Positions 36,701-50,804 of a stretch of DNA of 64,000 nucleotides are shown here, piece after piece. Positions within the stretch are counted from its first letter, which is position 1. Every line of letters begins with the position of its first letter. Below the pieces are notes generated by a model. It worked only from the letters and a program-made list of their open reading frames with translations, was not told the origin of the DNA and ran no database searches. Source of the DNA: Xestospongia bergquistia. Lineage: Eukaryota; Porifera; Demospongiae; Haplosclerida; Petrosiidae. A program made the position numbers and the translations under genes. The stretch spans positions 18,442,446 through 18,506,445 of the forward strand of contig OZ014411.1 in the NCBI GenBank assembly GCA_963965975.1, read 5' to 3'.

Positions 36701-39483
36701 TATTAACAGTTTAGTAAGTTGGTTTGCATCAACACTCTAAAGTCTTTAAATTAAGGACTTTAGAAGGTTTGGACTATTGAGTGAAGTTAACTAAGTAAAC
36801 AGCTCCGTCTAAAGGACTCTATGGGACTATCTAAATAAACTGTTATTAACAGTATAGTAAGTATGTTTGCATTAACATTCTAAAGTCTTTAAATTAAAGA
36901 CTTTAGAAGGTTTAGACTATTGAGTGAAGTTAATAAAGTAAACAGCTCAGTCTAAACGACTCTATGGGACTAACTAAGTAAACTGTTATTAACAATTTAG
37001 CAAGTTGGTTTGCATTAACACTCTAAAGTCTTTAAATTACAGACTTTAGAAGGTTTAGACTATTGAGTCAAGTTAATAAAGTGAACAGCTCAGTCTAAAG
37101 GACTCTATGGGACTAACTAAATAAACATTTATTAACAGTTTAGTAAGTTGCTTTGCTTTAATCCTCTAAAGTCTTTAAATTAAAGACTTTAGAAGGTTTA
37201 GACTATTGATTGAAGTTAACAAAGTGAACAGCTCAGTCTAATGGACTCTATGGGACTAACTAAATTAACTGTTATGAACAGTTTCGCAAGTTGGTTTGCA
37301 TTAACTATCTGAAGTCTTTAAATTAAAGACTTTAGAAGGTTTAGACTATTGAGTGAACTAAATAAAGTAAACAGCTCAGTCTAAAGGACTCTATGGGACT
37401 AACTAAATAAACTGTTATTAACACTTTAGTAAGTTGGTTTGCATTAACACTCTAAAGTCTTTAAATTACAGACTTTAGAAGGTTTAGACTATTGAGTCAA
37501 GTTAATAAAGTGAACAGCTCAGTCTAAAGGACTCTATGGGACTAACTAAATAAACATTTATTAACAGTTTAGTAAGTTGCTTTGCTTTAATCCTCTAAAG
37601 TCTTTAAATTAAAGACTTTAGAAGGTTTAGACTATTGATTGAAGTTAACAAAGTGAACAGCTCAGTCTAATGGACTCTATGGGACTAACTAAATTAACTG
37701 TTATGAACAGTTTCGCAAGTTGGTTTGCATTAACTATCTGAAGTCTTTAAATTAAAGACTTTAGAAGGTTTAGACTATTGAGTGAAGTTAATAAAGTAAA
37801 CAGCTCAGTCTAAAGCACTCTATGGGACTAACTAAATAAACTGTTATTAACAGTTTAGTAAGTTGGTTTGCATTAACACTCTAAAGTCTTTAAATTAAAG
37901 ACTTTAGAAGGTTTAGACTATTGAGTGAAGTTAATAAAGTAAACAGCTCAGTCAAAAGGACTCTATCGGACTAACTAAATAAACTGTTACTAACAGTTTA
38001 GTAAGTTGGTTTGCATTAACACATTAAAGTCTTTAAATTAAGGACTTTAGAAGGTTTAGTCTATTGAGTGAAGTTAACTAAGTAAACAGCTCAGTCTAAA
38101 GGACTCTATGGGACTAACTAAATTAACTTTTATTAACAGTTTAGCAAGTTGGTTTGCATTAACTATCTAAAGTCTTTAAATTAAAGACTTTAGAAGGTTT
38201 AGACTAATGAGTGAAGTTAATAAAGTAAACAGCTCAGTCTAATGGACTCTATGGGACTAACTAAATGAACTGTTATTAACAGTTTAGTAAGTTGGTTTGC
38301 ATCAACACTCTAAAGTCTTTAAATTAAGGACTTTAGAAGGTTTGGACTATTGAGTGAAGTTAACTAAGTAAACAGCTCAGTCTAAAGGACCCTGTCGGAC
38401 TAACTAAATAAACTGTTATTAACAGTATAGTAAGTATGTTTGCATTAAGATTCTAAAGTCTTTAAATTAAAGACTTTAGAAGGTTTAGACTATTGAGTGA
38501 AGTTAATAAAGTAAACAGCTCAGTCTAAACGACTCTATGGGACTAACTAAGTAAACTGTTATTAACAGTTTAGCAAGTTGGTTTGCATTAACACTCTAAA
38601 GTCTTTAAATTACAGACTTTAGAAGGTTTAGACTATTGAATCAAGTTAATAAAGTAAACAGCTCAGTCTAAAGGACTCTATGGGACTAACTAAATAAACA
38701 GTTATTAACAGTTTAGTAAGTTGCTTTGCTTTAACCCACTAAAGTCTTTAAATTAAAGACTTTAGAAGGTTTAGACTATTGATTGAAGTTGACAAAGTGA
38801 ACAGCTCAGTCTAATGGACTCTATGGGACTAACTAAATTAACTGTTATGAACAGTTTCGCAAGTTGGTTTGCATTAACTATCTGAAGTCTTTAAATTAAA
38901 GACTTTAGAAGGTTTAGACTATTGAGTGAACTTAATAAAGTAAACAGTTCAGTCTAAAGGACTCTATGGGACTAACTAAATAAACTGTTATTAACAGTTT
39001 AGTAAGTTAGTTTGCATTAAAACTCTAAAGTCTTTAAATTAAAGACTTTAGAAGGTTTAGACTATTGAGTGAAGTTAATAAAGGAAACAGCTCAGTCTAA
39101 AGGACTCTATGGGACTAACTAAATAAGCTGTTATTAACAGTTTAGTAAGTTGGTTGGCATTAACACTCTAAAGTCTTTAAATTAAAGACTTTAGAAGGTT
39201 TAGACTATTGAGTGAAGTTAATAAAGTAAACAGCTCAGTCTAAAGGACTCTATCGGACTAACTAAATAAACTGTTACTAACAGTTTAGTAAGTTGGTTTG
39301 CATTAAGACTTTAAAGTCTTTAAATTAAGGACTTTAGAAGGTTTAGACTATTGAGTGAAGTTAACTAAGTAAACAGCTCAGTCTAAAGGACTCTATGGGA
39401 CTAACTAAATAAACTGTTATTAACAGTTTAGTAAGTTGGTTTGCATTAACACTCTAAAGTCTTTAAATTAAAGACTTTCGATG
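33765..39483. repeat. 40-monomer block, copy 1 of a tandem duplication
   Basis: The period to copy 2 is 5,719 bp (40 monomers minus 1 bp). It is fixed by GTCGAAAGG (35092 and 40811), AAACTCTTT (35310 and 41029) and GGACTCTATGGGACTAAAT (about 33812 and 39531). Identity by eye is about 98-99%, clearly lower than in the 64-mer pair. Differences include AATAATG/AATAAAG near 33935 and TTTAGCACT/TATAACACT near 34013. The left boundary falls inside a monomer, between AGAAGG (copy 1) and CGATGG (copy 2). Variant content overlaps that of the 64-mer (TTTCATGG, CTTACTTTTA, ACAGTATAG, TTCGCAAG), so both derive from a common older higher-order repeat. Confidence 0.88.
37025..37882. repeat. Three-monomer (429-bp) tandem repeat, two copies
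   Basis: The triplet is (1) AATTACAG with GAGTCAAG, AAACATTTATT and TTGCTTTGC; (2) TTGAAGTTAAC with GTGAACAGC, CTAATGG and TTCGCAAG; (3) CTGAAGTC. It starts at 37025 and again at 37454. The corresponding pair in the downstream 40-mer copy starts at 42744 and 43173. Single or diverged versions occur near 18002, 18717, 20007, 27156, 38597 and 44456. Confidence 0.85.
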
Positions 39484-42400
39484 GTTTAGACTATTGATTG
39501 AAGTTAACAAAGTAAACAGCTCAGTCTAAAGGACTCTATGGGACTAAATAAATAAACTATTATTAACAGTTTAGTAAGTTGGTTTGCCTTAACACTCTAT
39601 AGTCTTTAAATTAAAGACTTTAGAAGGTTTAGACTGTTGTGTGAATTTAATAAAGTAAACAGCTCAGTCTAAAGGACTGTATGGGACTAACTAAATGAAC
39701 TGTTATTAACAGTTTAGTAAGTTGCTTTGCTATAACACTCTATAGTCTTTAAATTAAAGACTTTAGAAGGTTTAGACTATTGATTGAAGTTAACAAAGTA
39801 AACAGCTCAGTCTAAAGGACTCTATGGGACTAACTAAATGAACTGCTATTAACAGTTTAGTAAATTGGTTTGCATTAACACTTTAAAGTCTTTAAATTAA
39901 AGACTTTAGAAGGTTTAGACTATTAAGTGAAGTTAATAAAGTAAACAGCTTAGTCTAAAGGACTCTACGGGACTAACAAAATAAACTGTTATTAACAGTT
40001 TAGTAAGTTGGTTTGCATTAACACTCTAAAGTCTTTAAATTAAAGACTTTAGAAGGTTTAGACTATTTAGTGAAGTTAATAAAGTAAACAGCTCAGTGTA
40101 AAGGACTCTATGGGACTAACTAGGTAAACTGTTATTAACAGTTTCGTAAGTTTGTTTGCATTAACACTCTAAAGTCTTTAAATTAAAGACTTTCGATGGT
40201 TTAGACTATTGAGTGAAGTTAACTAAGTAAACAACTCAGTCTAAAGGACTCTATGGGACTAACTAAATAAACTGTTATTAACAGTTTAGCAAGTTGGTTT
40301 GCATTAACACTCTAAAGTCTTTAAATTAAAGACTTTAGAAAGTTTAGACTATTGAGTGAAGTTAATAAAGTAAACACCTCAGACTAAAGGATTCTATGGG
40401 ACTAAATAAATAAACTGTTATTAACAGTTTAGTAAGTTGGTTTGCCTTAACACTCAATAGTCTTTAAATTAAAGACTTTAGGAGGTTTAGACTATTGAGT
40501 GAATTTATTAAAGTAAACAGCTCAGTCTAAAGGACTCTATGGGACTAACTAAATAAACTGTTATTAACAGTTTAGTAAGTTGGTTTGCATTAAGACTCTA
40601 AAATCTTTAAATTAAAGACTTTAGAAGGTTTAGACTATTGAGTGAAGTTAATAAAGTAAACAGCTCAGTCTAAAGGACTCTATGGGACTAACTAAATAAA
40701 CTGTTATTAACAGTATAGTAAGTATGTTTGCATTAACATTCTAAAGTCTTTAAATTAAAGACTTTAGAAGGTTTAGACTATTGAGTGAAGTTAATAAAGT
40801 AAACAGCTCAGTCGAAAGGACTCTATGGGACTAACTAAATAAACTGTTATTAACAGTTTAGTAAGTTGGTTTGCATTAACACTCTAAAGTCTTTAAATTA
40901 AAGACTTTAGAAGGTTTAGACTATTGATTGAAGTTAACAAAGTAAACAGCTCAGTTTCATGGACTCTACGGGACTAACTAAATGAACTCTTATTAACAGT
41001 TTAGTAAGTTGGTTTACATTAAAACTCTAAACTCTTTAAATTAAAGAGTTTAGAAGGTTTAGACTATTGAGTGAAGTTAATAAAGTAAACAGCTCAGTCT
41101 AAACGACTCTATGGGACTAACTAAAAAAACTGTTATTAACAGTTTAGCAAGTTGGTTTGCATTAACTCTCTAAAGTCTTTAAATTAAATACTTTAGAAGG
41201 TTTAGACTATTGAGTGAAGTTAATAAAGTAAACAGCTCAGTCTAAAGCACTCTATGGGTCAAACTAAATAAACTGTTATTAACAGTTTAGTAAGTTGGTT
41301 TGCATTAACAATCTAAAGTCTTTCAATTAAAGACTTTAGAAGGTTTAGACTATTGAGTGAAGTTAATAAAGTAAACAGCTCAGTCTAAAGGACTCTATGG
41401 GACTAAATAAATAAACTGTTATTAACAGTTTAGTAAGTTGGTTTGCATTAACACTCTAAAGTCTTTAAATTAAAGACTTAGAAGGTTTAGACTATTGAGT
41501 GAAGTTAATAAAGTAAATAGCGCAGTCTAAAGGACTCTATGGGACTAACTAAATAAAATGTTATTAACAGTTTAGTAAGTTGGTTTGCATTAACACTCTA
41601 AAGTCTTTGAATTAAAGACTTTAGAAGGTTTAGACTATTAAGTGAAGTTAATAAAGTAAACAGCTTACTTTTAAAGGACTCTATGGGACTAACTAAATAA
41701 ACTTTTATTAACAGTTTAGTAAGTTGGTTTGCATTAACACTCTAAAGTCTTTAAATTAAAGACTTTAGAATGTTTAGACTATTGATTGAAGTTAATAAAG
41801 TAAAAGCTCAGTCTAATGGACTCTATTGGAGTAACTAAATAAACTGTTATCAACAGTTTAGTAAGTTGATTTGCATTAACACTCTAAAGTCTTTAAATTA
41901 AAGACTTTAGAAGTTTTAGACTATTGAGTGAAGTTAATAAAGTAAAAGGCTCAGTCTAAAGGACTCTATGGGACTAACTAAGTAAACTGTTATAAACAGT
42001 TTAGTAAGTTGGTTTGCATTAACACTCTAAAGTCTTTAAATTAAAGACTTTAGAAGGTTTAGACTATTGAGTGAAGTTAGTAAAGTAAACAGCTCAGTTT
42101 AAAGGACTCTATGGGACTAACTAAATAAACTGTTATTAACAGTTTAGTAAGTTGGTTTGCTTTAACACTCTAAAGTCTTTAACTTAAAGACTTTAGAAGG
42201 TTTAGACTATTGATTGAAGTTAACAAAGTAAACAGCTCAGTCTAATGGACTCTATGGGACTAACTAAATTAACTCTTATTAACAGTTTAGCAAGTTGGTT
42301 TGCATTAACTATCTAAAGTCTTTAAATTAAAGACTTTAGAAGGTTTAGACTATTGATTGAAGTTAATAAAGTAAACAGCTCAGTCTAATGGACTCTATGG

Positions 42401-45340
42401 GACTAAGTAAATGAACTGTTATTAACAGTTTAGTAAGTTGGTTTGCATCAACACTCTAAAGTCTTTAAATTAAGGACTTTAGAATGTTTGGACTATTGAG
42501 TGAAGTTAACTAAGTAAACAGCTCAGTCTAAAGGACTCTATGGGACTAACTAAATAAACTGTTATTAACAGTATAGTAAGTATGTTTGCATTAACATTCT
42601 AAAGTCTTTAAATTAAAGACTTTAGAAGGTTTAGACTATTGAGTGAAGTTAATAAAGTAAACAGCTCAGTCTAAACTACTCTATGGGACTAACTAAGTAA
42701 ACTGTTATTAACAATTTAGCAAGTTGGTTTGCATTAACACTCTAAAGTCTTTAAATTACAGACTTTAGAAGGTTTAGACTATTGAGTCAAGTTAATAAAG
42801 TGAACAGCTCACTCTAAAGGACTCTATGGGACTAACTAAATAAACATTTATTAACAGTTTAGTAAGTTGCTTTGCTTTAATCCTCTAAAGTCTTTAAATT
42901 AAAGACTTTAGAAGGTTTAGACTATTGATTGAAGTTAACAAAGTGAACAGCTCAGTCTAATGGACTCTATGGGACTAACTAAATTAACTGTTATGAACAG
43001 TTTCGCAAGTTGGTTTGCATTAACTATCTGAAGTCTTTAAATTAAAGACTTTAGAAGGTTTAGACTATTGAGTGAAGTTAACAAAGTAAACAGCTCAGTC
43101 TAAAGGACTCTATGGGACTAACTAAATAAACTGCTATTAACAGTTTAGTAAGTTGGTTTGCATTAACACTCTAAAGTCTTTAAATTACAGACTTTAGAAG
43201 GTTTAGACTATTGAGTCAAGTTAATAAAGTGAACAGCTCAGTCTAAAGGACTCTATGGGACTAACTAAATAAACATTTATTAACAGTTTAGTAAGTTGCT
43301 TTGCTTTAATCCTCTAAAGTCTTTAAATTAAAGACTTTAGAAGGTTTAGACTATTGATTGAAGTTAACAAAGTGAACAGCTCAGTCTAATGGACACTATG
43401 GGACTAACTAAATTAACTGTTATGAACAGTTTCGCAAGTTGGTTTGCATTAACTATCTGAAGTCTTTAAATTAAAGACTTTAGAAGATTTAGACTATTGA
43501 GTGAACTTAATAAAGTAAACAGCTCAGTCTAAAGGACTCTATGGGACTAACTAAATAAACTGTTATTAACAGTTTAGTAAGTTGGTTTGCATTAACACTC
43601 TAAAGTCTTTAAATTAAAGACTTTAGAAGGTTTAGACTATTGAGTGAAGTTAATAAAGTAAACAGCTCAGTCTAAAGTACTCTATGGGACTAACTAAATA
43701 AACTGTTATTAACAGTTTAGTAAGTTGATTTGCATTAACACTCTAAAGTCTTTAAATTAAAGACTTTAGAAGGTTTAGACAATTGAGTGAAGTTAATAAA
43801 GTAAACAGCTCAGTCAAAAGGACTCTATCGGACTAACTAAATAAACTGTTACTAACAGTTTAGTAAGTTGGTTTGCATTAACACATTAAAGTCTTTAAAT
43901 TAAGGACTTTAGAAGGTTTAGACTATTGAGTGAAGTTAACTAAGTAAACAGCTCAGTCTAAAGGACTCTATGGGACTAACTAAATTAACTTTTATTAACA
44001 GTTTAGCAAGTTGGTTTGCATTAACACTCTAAAGTCTTTAAATTAAAGACTTTAGAAGGTTTAGACTTTTGAGTGAAGTTAATAAAGTAAACAGCTCAGT
44101 CTAATGGACTCTATGGGACTAACTAAATGAACTGTTATTAACAGTTTAGTAAGTTGGTTTGCATCAACACTCTAAAGTCTTTAAATTAAGGACTTTAGAA
44201 GGTTTGGACTATTGAGTGAAGTTAACTTAGTAAACAGCTCAGTCTAAAGGACCCTGTCGGACTAACTAAATAAACTGTTATTAACAGTATAGTAAGTATG
44301 TTTGCATTAACATTCTAAAGTCTTTAAATTAAAGACTTTAGAAGGTTTAGACTATTGAGAGAAGTTAATAAAGTAAACAGCTCAGTCTAAACGACTCTAT
44401 GGGACTAACTAAGTAAACTGTTATTAACAGTTTAGCAAGTTGGTTTGCATTAACACTCTAAAGTCTTTAAATTACAGACTTTAGAAGGTTTAGACTATTT
44501 AATCAAGTTAATAAAGTAAACAGCTCAGTCTAAAGGACTCTATGGGACTAAGTAAATAAACAGTTATTAACAGTTTAGTAAGTTGCTTAGCTTTAACCCA
44601 CTAAAGTCTTTAAATTAAAGACTTTAGAAGGTTTAGACTATTGATTGAAGTTAACAAAGTGAACAGCTCAGTATAATGGACTCTATGGGACTAACTAAAT
44701 TAACTGTTATGAACAGTTTCGCATGTTGGTTTGCATTAACTATCTGAAGTCTTTAAATTAAAGACTTTAGAAGGTTTAGACTATTGAGTGAACTTAATAA
44801 AGTAAACAGCTCAGTCTAAAGGACTCTATGGGACTAACTAAATAAACTGTTATTAACAGTTTAGTAAGTTGGTTTGCATTAACACTCTAAAGTCTTTAAA
44901 TTAAAGACTTTAGAAGGTTTAGACTATTGAATGAAGTTAATAAAGGAAACAGCTCAGTCTAAAGGACTCTATGGGACTAACTAAATAAGCTGTTATTAAC
45001 AGTTTAGTAAGTTGGTTTGCATTAACACTCAAAAGTCTTTAAATTAAAGACTTTAGAAGGTTTAGACTATTGAGTGAAGTTAATAAAGTAAACAGCTCAG
45101 TCTAAAGGACTCTATCGGACTAACTAAATAAACTGTTACTAACAGTTTAGTAAGTTGGTTTGCATTAACACTTTAAAGTCTTTAAATTAAGGACTTTAGA
45201 AGGTTTAGACTATTGAGTGAAGTTAACTAAGTAAAAAGCTCAGTCTAAAGGACTCTATGTAACTAACTAAATAAACTGTTATTAACAGTTTAGTAAGTTG
45301 GTTTGCATTAACACTCTAAAGTCTTTAAATTAAAGACTTT
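39484..45340. repeat. 41-monomer block, copy 2, one extra monomer
   Basis: It aligns to 33765-39483 at offset 5,719 until about 43460, and then at offset 5,862. The shift of 143 is one inserted monomer at about 43470-43750. GTCAAAAGG at 37951 and 43813, and ATAAAGGAAAC at 39078 and 44940, both show the 5,862 offset. The match ends at about 45340, where the downstream sequence has AGAAGG with GAGTGAAG and copy 2's own start has CGATGG with TTGAAGTTAAC. Confidence 0.88.
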
Positions 45341-48300
45341 AGAAGGTTTAGACTATTGAGTGAAGTTAATAAAGTAAACAGCTCAGTCTAAAGGACTCTA
45401 TGGGACTAACTAAATAAACTGCTATTAACAGTTTAGTAAGTTGGTTTGCATTAACACTCTAAAGTCTTTAAATTAAAGACTTTAGAAGGTTTCGACTATT
45501 GAGTGAAGTTAATAAAGTAAACAGCTCTGTCTAAACGACTCTAAGGGACTAACTAAATAAACTGCTATTAACAGTTTAGTAAGTTGGTTTGCATTAACAG
45601 TCTAAAGTGTTTACATTAAAGACTTTTGAATATTTAGACTATTAAGTGAAGTGAATAACGTAAACAGCTCAGTCCAAAGGACTCTATGGGACTAACTAAA
45701 TAAACTGTTATTAACAGTTTAGTAATTTGGTTTGCTTTAACACTCTAAAGTCTTTAAATTAAAGACTTTAGAAGGTTTAGACTATTGATTGAAGTTAACA
45801 AAGTAAACAGCTCAGTCTAAAGGACTCTATGGGACTAAATAAATAAACTATTATTAACAGTTTAGTAAGTTGGTTTGCCTTAACACTCTATAGTCTTTAA
45901 ATTAAAGACTTTAGAAGGTTTAGACATTTGTGTGAAGTTAATAAAGTAAACAGCTTAGTTTAAAGGACTCTACGGGACTAACAAAATAAACTGTTATTAA
46001 CAGTTTAGTAAGTTGGTTTGCATTAACACTCTAAAGTCTTTAAATTAAAGACTTTAGAAGGTTTAGACTATTTAGTGAAGTTAATAAAGTAAACAGCTCA
46101 GTGTAAAGGACTCAATGGGACTGACTACGTAAACTGTTATTAACAGTTTAGTAAGTTTGTTTGCATTAACACTCTAAAGTCTTTAAATTAAAGACTTTCG
46201 ATGGTTTAGACTATTGAGTGAAGTTAACTAAGTAAACAACTCAGTCTAAAGGACTCTATGGGACTGACTAAATAAACTGTTATTAACAGTTTAGCAAGTT
46301 GGTTTGCATTAACACTCTAAAGTCTTTAAATTAAAGACTTTAGAAAGTTTACACTATTGAGTGAAGTTAATAAAGTAAACAGCTCAGACTAAAGAATTCT
46401 ATGGGACTAAATAAATAAACTGTTATTAACAGTTTAGTAAGTTGGTTTGCCTTAACACTCAATAGTCTTTAAATTAAAGACTTTAGAAGGTTTAGACTAT
46501 TGAGTGAATTTATTAAAGTAAACAGCTCAGTTTAAAGGACTCTGTGGGACTAACTAAATAAACTGTTATTAACAGTTTAGTAAGTTGGTTTGCATTAACC
46601 CTCTAAAGTCTTTAAATTAAAGACTTTAGAAGGTTTAGACTATTGATTGAAGTTAACAAAGTGAACAGCTCAATCTAATGGACTCTATGGGACTAACTAA
46701 ATTAACTGTTATGAACAGTTTCGCAAGTTGGTTTGCATTAACTATCTGAAGTCTTTAAATTAAAGACTTTAGAAGGTTTAGACTATTGAGTGAAGTTAAT
46801 AAAGTAAACAGCTCAGTCTAAAGGATTCTATGGGACTAACTAAATAAGCTGTTATTAACAGTTTAGTAAGTTGGTTTGCATTAACACTCTAATGTCTTTA
46901 AATTAAAGACTTTAGAAGGTTTAGACTATTGAGTGAAGTTAATAAAGTAAACAGCTTAGTCTAAAGGACTCTATCGGACTAACTAAATAAACTGTTACTA
47001 ACAGTTTAGTAAGTTGGTTTGCATTAACACTTTAAAGTCTTTAAATTAAGGACTTTAGAATGTTTAGACTATTGAGTGAAGTTAACTAATTAAACAGCTC
47101 AGTCTAAAGGACTCAATGGGACTAACTAAATAAACTGTTATTAACAGTTTAGTAAGTTGGTTTGCATTAACACTCTAAAGTCTTTAAATTAAAGACTTTA
47201 GAAGGTTTAGACTATTGAGTGAAGTTAATAAAGTAAACAGCTCAGTCTAAAGGACTCTATCGGACTAACTAAATAAACTGTTACTAACAGTTTAGTAAGT
47301 TGGTTTGCCTTAACACTCTATAGTCTTTAAATTAAAGACTTTAGAAGGTTTAGACTATTGATTGATGTTAAGAAAGTAAACAGCTCAGTCTAAACCACTC
47401 TATGGGACTAACTAAATAAAATGTTATCAACAGTTTAGTAAGTTGGTTTGCATTAACACTCTAAAGTCTTTAAATTAAAGACTTTAGAAGGTTTAGACTA
47501 TTGAGTGAAGTTAATAAAGTAAACAGCTCAGTTTAAACGACTCTATGGGACTAACTAAATAAACTGCTATTAACAGTTTAGTATGTTGGTTTGCATTAAC
47601 ACTCTAAAGTGTTTACATTAAAGACTTTTGAATATTTAGACTATTAAGTGAAGTTAATAAAGTAAACAGCTCAGTCCAACGGACTCTATGGGACTAACTA
47701 AATAAACTGTTATTAACAGTTTAGTAATTTGGTTTGCTTTAACACTCTAAAGTCTTTAAATTAAAGACTTTAGAAGGTTTAGACTATTGATTGAAGTTAA
47801 CAAAGTAAACAGCTCAGTCTAAAGGACTCTATGGGACTAAATAAATAAACTATTATTAACAGTTTAGTAAGTTGGTTTGCCTTAACACTCTATAGTCTTT
47901 AAATTAAAGACTTTAGAAGGTTTAGACTGTTGTGTGAAGTTAATAAAGTAAACAGCTTAGTTTAAAGGACTCTACGGGACTAACAAAATAAACTGTTATT
48001 AACAGTTTAGTAAGTTGGTTTGCATTAACACTCTAAAGCCTTTAAATTAAAGACTTTAGAAGGTTTAGACTATTTAGTGAAGTTAATAAAGTAAACAGCT
48101 CAGTGTAAAGGACTCTATGGGACTAACTAGGTAAACTGTTATTAACAGTTTAGTAAGTTGGTTTGCATTAACACTCTAAAGTCTTTAAATTAAAGACTTT
48201 CGATGGTTTAGACTATTGTGTGAAGTTAACTAAGTAAACAACTCAGTCTAAAGGACTCTATGGGACTGACTAATTAAACTGTTACTAACAGTTTTGCAAG

Positions 48301-48944
48301 TTGGTTTGCATTAACACTCTAAAGTCTTTAAATTAAAGACTTTAGATAGTTTAGACTATTGAGTGAAGTTAATAAAGTAAACAGCTCAGACTAAAGGATT
48401 CTATGGACTAAATAAATAAACTGTTATTAACAGTTTAGTAAGTTGGTTTGCCTTAACACTCAATAGTCTTTAAATTAAAGACTTTAGAAGGTTTAGACTA
48501 TTGAGTGAATTTATTAAAGTAAACAGCTCAGTCTAAAGGACTCTATGGGACTAACTAAATAAACTGTTATTAACAGTTTAGTAAGTTTGTTTGCATTAAG
48601 ACTCTAAAGTCTTTAAATTAAAGACTTTAGAATGTTTAGACTATTGATTGAAGTTAAGAAAGTAAACAGCTCAGTCTAATAGACTCTATGGGACTAACCA
48701 AATGAGGTTTTATTAACAGTTTAGTAAGTTGCTTTGCATTAACAATCTAAAATCTTTAAATTAAAGACTTTAGAAGGTTTAGACTATTGAGTTAAGTTAA
48801 TAAGTTAAACAGCTCAGTCTAAAGGATTCTATGGGACTAAATAAATAAACTATTATTAACAGTTTAGTAAGTTGGTTTGCCTTAACACTCTATAGTCTTT
48901 AAATTAAAGACTTTAGAAGGATTAGACTATTGAGTGAAGTTAAT
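45341..48944. repeat. Segment with a partial 14-monomer (2,002-bp) duplication
   Basis: The monomer with AAGTGTTTACATT and TGAATATTT starts at 45604 and again at 47606, exactly 14 monomers apart. About seven following monomers agree in order: TTGAAGTTAAC with ACTATTATT; TATAGTC with CTTAGTTTAAAGG; TTTAGTG with CAGTGTAAAGG; CGATGG; AGAAAGTTT or AGATAGTTT; and GAATTTATTAAAG. The match then fails near 48600. One small indel, CTATGGACTAAAT near 48410, lacks two bases. From 48601 to 48944 there are only ordinary mixed monomers. Confidence 0.75.
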
Positions 48945-50804
48945 AAAGTAAACAGCTCAGTCTAAAGGACTGTATGGGACTAACTGAATGAACTGTTATT
49001 AACAGTTTAGTAAGTTGCTTTGCTTTAACACTCTAAAGTCTTTAAATTAAAGACTTTAGACGGTTTAGACTATTGATTGAAGTTAACAAAGTAAACAGCT
49101 CAGTCTAATCGACACAATTGGACTAACTAAATGAACTGTTATTAACAGTTTAGTAAGTTTGTTTGCATTAACAATCTAAAGTCTTTAAATTAAAGACTTT
49201 AGAAGGTTTAGACTAATGAGTGAAGTTAATAAAGTAAACAGCTCTGTCTAAAGGACTCTATGGGACTAACTAATTAAACTGTTATTAACAGTTTAGTAAG
49301 TTGGTTTGCATTAACACTCTAAAGTCTTTAAATTAAAGACTTTAGAAGGTTTAGACTATTGAGTGAAGTTAATAAAGTAAACAGCTCAGTGTAAAGGACT
49401 CTATGGGAATAACTAAATAAACTGTCATTAACAGTTTAGTAAGTTGGTTTGCATTAACACTCTAAAGTCTTTAAATTAAAGACTTTAGAAGGTTTAGACT
49501 ATTCATTGAAGTTAATAAAGTAAACAGCTCAGTCTAATGAACTCTATAGGACTATCTAAATGAACTGTTATTAACGCTTTAGCAAGTTTGTTTGCATTAA
49601 CACTCTAAAGTCTTTAAATTAAAGACTTTAGAAGGTTTAGACTATGGAGTGAAGTTAGTAAAGAAAACAGCTCGGTCTAAATGACTCTGTGGGACTAACT
49701 AAATAAACTGTGATTAAAAGTTTAGTAACTTGGTTTGCCTTTAACATTCTAAAGTGTTTAAATTAAAGACTTTAGAAGGTTTAGACTATTGAGTGAAGTT
49801 ATTAAAGTAAACAGCTCAGTCTAAAGGACTCTATGTGACTAACTTAATGAACTGTTATTAACAGTTTAGTAAGTTTATTTGCCTTAACACTCTAAAGTCT
49901 TTAAATTAAAGACTTTAGAAGGTTTAGACTATTGAGTGAAGTTCATAAAGTAAACAGCTCAGTCTAAAGGACTCTATCGGACTAACTAAATAAACTGTTA
50001 TTAACAGTTTAGTAAGTTGGTTTGCATTAACACTCTAAAGTCTTTAAATTAAAGACTTTAGAAGGTTTAGACTATTGATTGAACTCAACAAAGTAAACAG
50101 CTCAGTCTAAAGGACTCAATGGGACTAACTAAATGAACTGTTATTCACAGTTTAGTAAGTTGTTTTGCATTAACACATTAAAGTCTTTAAATTAAAGAGT
50201 TTAGAAGGTTTAGACTATTGAGTGAAGTTAATAAAGTAAACAACATAGTTTAAAGGAGTCTACGGGACTAACAAAATAAACTGTTATTAACAGTTTAGTA
50301 AGTTGGTTTGCTTTAACACTCTAAAGTCTTTAAATTAAAGACTTTTGAAGGTTTAGACTATTGAGTCAAGTTCATAAAGTAAACAGCTCAGTCTAATGGA
50401 CTCTATATGAGTAACTAAATAAACTTTTATTAACAGTTTAGTAAGTTGGTTTGCATTAACACTCTAAAGTCTTTAAGTTAAAGAATTTAGAAGGTTTAAA
50501 CTAATGAGTGAAGTTAATAAAGTAAACAGCTCAGTCTAAAGGACTCTATGGGAAAAACTAAATAAACTGTTATTAACAGTTTAGTAAGTTGGCTTGCATT
50601 AACAATCTAAAGTCTTTAAATTAAAGACTTTAGAAGGTTTCCACTATTGAGTGAAGTTAGTAAAGTAAACAGCTCAGTCTAAAGGACTCTATGGGACTAA
50701 GTAAGTGAAATGTTATTAACGGTTTAGTAGGTAGGTTTGCATTAACACTCTAAAGTCTTTAAATTAAAGACTTTAGAAGGTTTAGAATATTGAGTGTAGT
50801 TAAT
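48945..50804. repeat. 13-monomer block, copy 1 of a tandem duplication
   Basis: The period is 1,860 bp (13 monomers plus 1 bp). ACTGTATGGGACTAACTGAA at 48970 recurs at 50830, and CAGTCTAATCGACAC at 49100 recurs at 50960. Copy 1 retains a TTGAACTCAAC monomer, whose distinctive bases lie near 50080-50100, that copy 2 lacks. It also has unusual variants shared by both copies: TTAACGCTTTAG, GATTAAAAG and CAACATAG. Confidence 0.88.
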
